From RGIG5299 sp045588575 (GTDB lineage: Bacteria; Bacillota; Clostridia; Oscillospirales; RGIG5299), in the NCBI GenBank assembly GCA_045588575.1, contig JAZNEJ010000001.1:71446-135445 (forward strand): DNA of 64,000 nt, read 5' to 3'. Both the position numbers and the translations under genes were made by a program. Shown one piece after another: positions 62,543 through 64,000 of the stretch. The notes under the pieces are model-generated. The model was not told the origin of the DNA. It saw only the letters and a program-made list of their open reading frames with translations, and searched no databases. Position 1 is the stretch's first letter; each line of letters begins with the position of its first letter.

Positions 62543-62809
62543 ATGAAAAACCATGATGAAGAAGCAAAGAAAAGAAGAGAACAAAGACACAAGGAGATGC
62601 GAGCGGGCTTTATAAAGAACTTAAACGCTCTTATGTATGAACGAAATTATTCGTGTCAACAGCTAAGCACTAATATCGGCAAGAACGTTAGCTATATTAA
62701 TCGCATTTTAAACAACAAAATTATGCCTAGTATAGAAGTGTTGGCCGATATAGCAGATGTGTTTGGAATTGAAGAATCCGAGCTGCTTAAAAATTTGCAC
62801 GACCTGTGA
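62543..62809 (+). CDS. XRE-family regulator of the element
   Basis: 88 aa. Basic N-terminus (EAKKRREQRHKEMR) then a helix-turn-helix (22-80: LNALMYERNYSCQQLSTNIG, NVSYINRILNNKIMPS, LADIADVFGI). AGAGG upstream of the ATG. Lies between the defence operon and the RNA genes; may control either (inference). Confidence 0.85.
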   Translation: MKNHDEEAKKRREQRHKEMRAGFIKNLNALMYERNYSCQQLSTNIGKNVSYINRILNNKIMPSIEVLADIADVFGIEESELLKNLHDL

Positions 62810-62831
62810 GTCGTGGATTCTTCTTAACCCA

Positions 62832-62860
62832 TTGACACCTTAAAATCCGCGTGTTAAACT
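62832..62860 (+). promoter_or_regulatory. Promoter of the small RNA
   Basis: TTGACA (62832-62837), 17-base spacer, TAAACT (62855-62860), with no coding start downstream; predicted start near 62867. Confidence 0.6.
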
Positions 62861-62866
62861 GACTAT

Positions 62867-63027
62867 GCTACATTTAAAATAAAGCAGGAGTGTTTTTAAA
62901 AGATAACGAAAATGCAATGTTCCGAAAGGGTTAATTGCGCTTGTTTGTTATGCTTAGCTCCTGCGTATAGGGCAAAGGCAAAAGGACTGCAAGTTAGCAC
63001 TTAACCTTGAGGGTTAGGTGCTTTTTT
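62867..63027 (+). ncRNA. Predicted small RNA of about 160 nt
   Basis: Bounded by a promoter and an 11-base terminator. The 5' part is a long irregular hairpin: GCAGGAG (62884-62890) with CTCCTGC (62958-62964), ATAAC (62903-62907) with GTTAT (62947-62951), GCAAT (62914-62918) with ATTGC (62934-62938). The overall rod with internal bulges is vaguely 6S-like, but no known family is recognised. No ORF with a ribosome site. Confidence 0.55.
62996..63027 (+). terminator. Terminator of the small RNA
   Basis: 11-base stem AGCACTTAACC / GGTTAGGTGCT (one wobble) with a short loop and six T. Confidence 0.85.
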
Positions 63028-63059
63028 GTTATCTTTTTGCCTTCTTTTATGTTTTGTTC

Positions 63060-63935
63060 TCCGCTAAGTGACGGGTTCAAAATAAACGCATAAAGGAAGG
63101 TGGTTCAAAATGATTGTATTTGACATGGGGAGTCAGTTGCACCAAAGCATTGGTGCCGAGTGCTACAGTCTGATTTCTGCGACAGACTGAGAATCACTAG
63201 CAGAAAACCTTGAGGTTAGGTTTTAACTTCATCAGCAGATGCTCTAAGGCTGATTATCCGTAGGACCGAAGAAGTGAAATACGGAACTAAAGAGCTATCA
63301 CGGTTACGGCAACGGACAGGGTGATATATAGAAGATAGGCGACGCATTTTTAATCGACCTATTACGTTGCTCGTTTTTATGGTTTCCGTAAAAAATCAGA
63401 ACCCACTTTCACGCGGTGGTCCAAAGGATGATAGTAGGAAAAGCTGTGATATACAAAGCCCTTCACAAAGGTGATGTGAATTTAAATGTGCGGATAGCAG
63501 AGCCGTTACGAAACAAGGATTGTTCGACTGCGACCTGCCTTCACTTATGGCAACTATTAACGAAAATAAGTGCGTAGCTTTGGCAAGGGCTCCTGCTGAA
63601 GTTATTGACGAAAATTATGGAATCCACGACGTTTGAGAGTTTCGTCGTTAAATAAAACTGCTCAAGCGGTGGTGCTACCGTCCTTTAAGGGAATTGCATA
63701 CGAAGTTTCCGGGATTTAATCGTTGTTAAAAACAGAATGAAAATTCCCGCCGAACGAGTTGTTTAGTCTCGGCAGGCTGAAATGCCTTGCACTCGGCGTA
63801 GCGTCAGTAAATAATACAAGGTTATTTACACTCTTGAACTACAAGAGAACACGCACGGAAAATCTATTAATCTTGCATGAAGTGTAAATAGATTAAGCCA
63901 AGTACTAACCTTATTTTACAGCAGAATACCAGAAC
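63060..63935 (+). ncRNA. Candidate giant structured non-coding RNA (GOLLD/ROOL-like in kind)
   Basis: Nearly 900 bases without a long ORF, dense in paired elements: GCACCA/TGGTGC 63139-63156; CAGTCTG/CAGACTG 63166-63189 whose loop TTTCTGC (63174-63180) pairs with GCAGAAA (63200-63206), an H-type pseudoknot; AAAACCT/AGGTTTT 63204-63224; ATCAGC/GCTGAT 63231-63254; TCCGTA/TACGGA 63257-63285; TATCAC/GTGATA 63296-63326; ATAGG/CCTAT 63335-63362; CACTTA/TAAGTG 63542-63572; ACGACG/CGTCGT 63626-63648; GCCGA/TCGGC 63749-63773; AATCTATT/AATAGATT 63861-63894; and TATTTACACT (63823-63832) with AGTGTAAATA (63881-63890). Ends and strand are inferred. Confidence 0.5.
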
Positions 63936-63948
63936 AGAATTTTCTTTT

Positions 63949-64000
63949 CGATATGATTTATGACTGTCTCTTCGAGAGTGTATGATTTACTTTTCGAGAG
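63949..64000. repeat. Start of a second hairpin-linker repeat at the window edge
   Basis: TATGATTTA occurs at 63952-63960 and 63981-63989, each followed by a TTCGAGAG-containing segment (CTCTTCGAGAG hairpin at 63968-63978, TTTTCGAGAG at the edge). The layout of constant linker plus small hairpin is like the array at 54629-54845 but with a different linker. Truncated by the window. Confidence 0.45.

Noticed and set aside
63110..63190. 26-aa ORF (MIVFDMGSQ...) with AAGGAAGGTGG upstream
   Set aside because: Initiation signal is good, but the frame runs through two hairpins and the pseudoknot that make more sense as RNA structure; kept only as a remote possibility.
63060..63935. RNase P RNA, tmRNA or group I/II intron
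   Set aside because: None of the conserved core words I know for these (for example GAGGAAAGTCC, the tmRNA tRNA-like ends, intron domain V) were seen.

Overview
The window comes from a low-GC, spore-forming member of the Bacillota, most likely class Clostridia (Oscillospirales-like gut lineage; the rank is inference). The case rests on spoIIIAA/AB, spoIIE, gpr, spoIIP and a SpoVB-type flippase, on a ribosomal protein L27 with the Firmicutes N-terminal extension next to its protease Prp, and on generally strong AGGAGG ribosome binding sites.

Chromosomal part (about 1-54880). From 1 to 26.4 kb nearly everything is on the minus strand: the start of the spoIIIA operon; an ABC exporter of the GldA/GldF/GldG/DUF4340 type; aspS-hisS; mgsA with a MinD-like ATPase; a prmA-leuA-leuC-leuD-leuB-rsmE operon; a Na/Pi cotransporter; obgE and the rplU-prp-rpmA operon; a 59-aa conserved-looking protein and spoIIE; an XRE regulator; a cadherin-like surface protein; and an EIIC-like permease. 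Plus-strand genes follow: gpr-spoIIP and a small membrane protein, DUF3343 plus a cysteine desulfurase homologue, and spoVB-hup-rqcP, with a ParB-like protein on the minus strand. A divergent XRE/SLOG pair precedes a ten-gene histidine operon headed by the TrpR-like regulator HisR. After a lipoprotein, a SulP transporter, an alpha/beta hydrolase and a YhhN protein comes a compact V-type ATPase operon (E, DUF2764, A, B, D, I, K) with sodium-binding residues in subunit K.

Boundary (54.5-55.3 kb). An array of small hairpins joined by a constant TATATCATC-like linker lies next to the 3' half of a class II tRNA (probably tRNA-Leu), cut in the anticodon loop. I read this as one attachment site of an integrated element that continues past the right edge of the window.

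Element part (about 54940-64000). One strong promoter drives a tightly spaced plus-strand series: a Fic protein with a DNA-binding head, a two-TM protein, a 920-aa MmeI-like single-chain restriction-modification enzyme, a HEPN protein, a GIY-YIG nuclease with a RAMA-like C-terminus, and a second two-TM protein. This looks like a composite anti-phage defence cassette. It is followed by an XRE regulator, a probable small RNA with its own promoter and terminator, and about 0.9 kb without long ORFs that is packed with stems, pseudoknots and long-range pairings. That stretch is the best candidate for an undescribed system: a giant ornate non-coding RNA of the general GOLLD/ROOL kind, carried by the mobile element.
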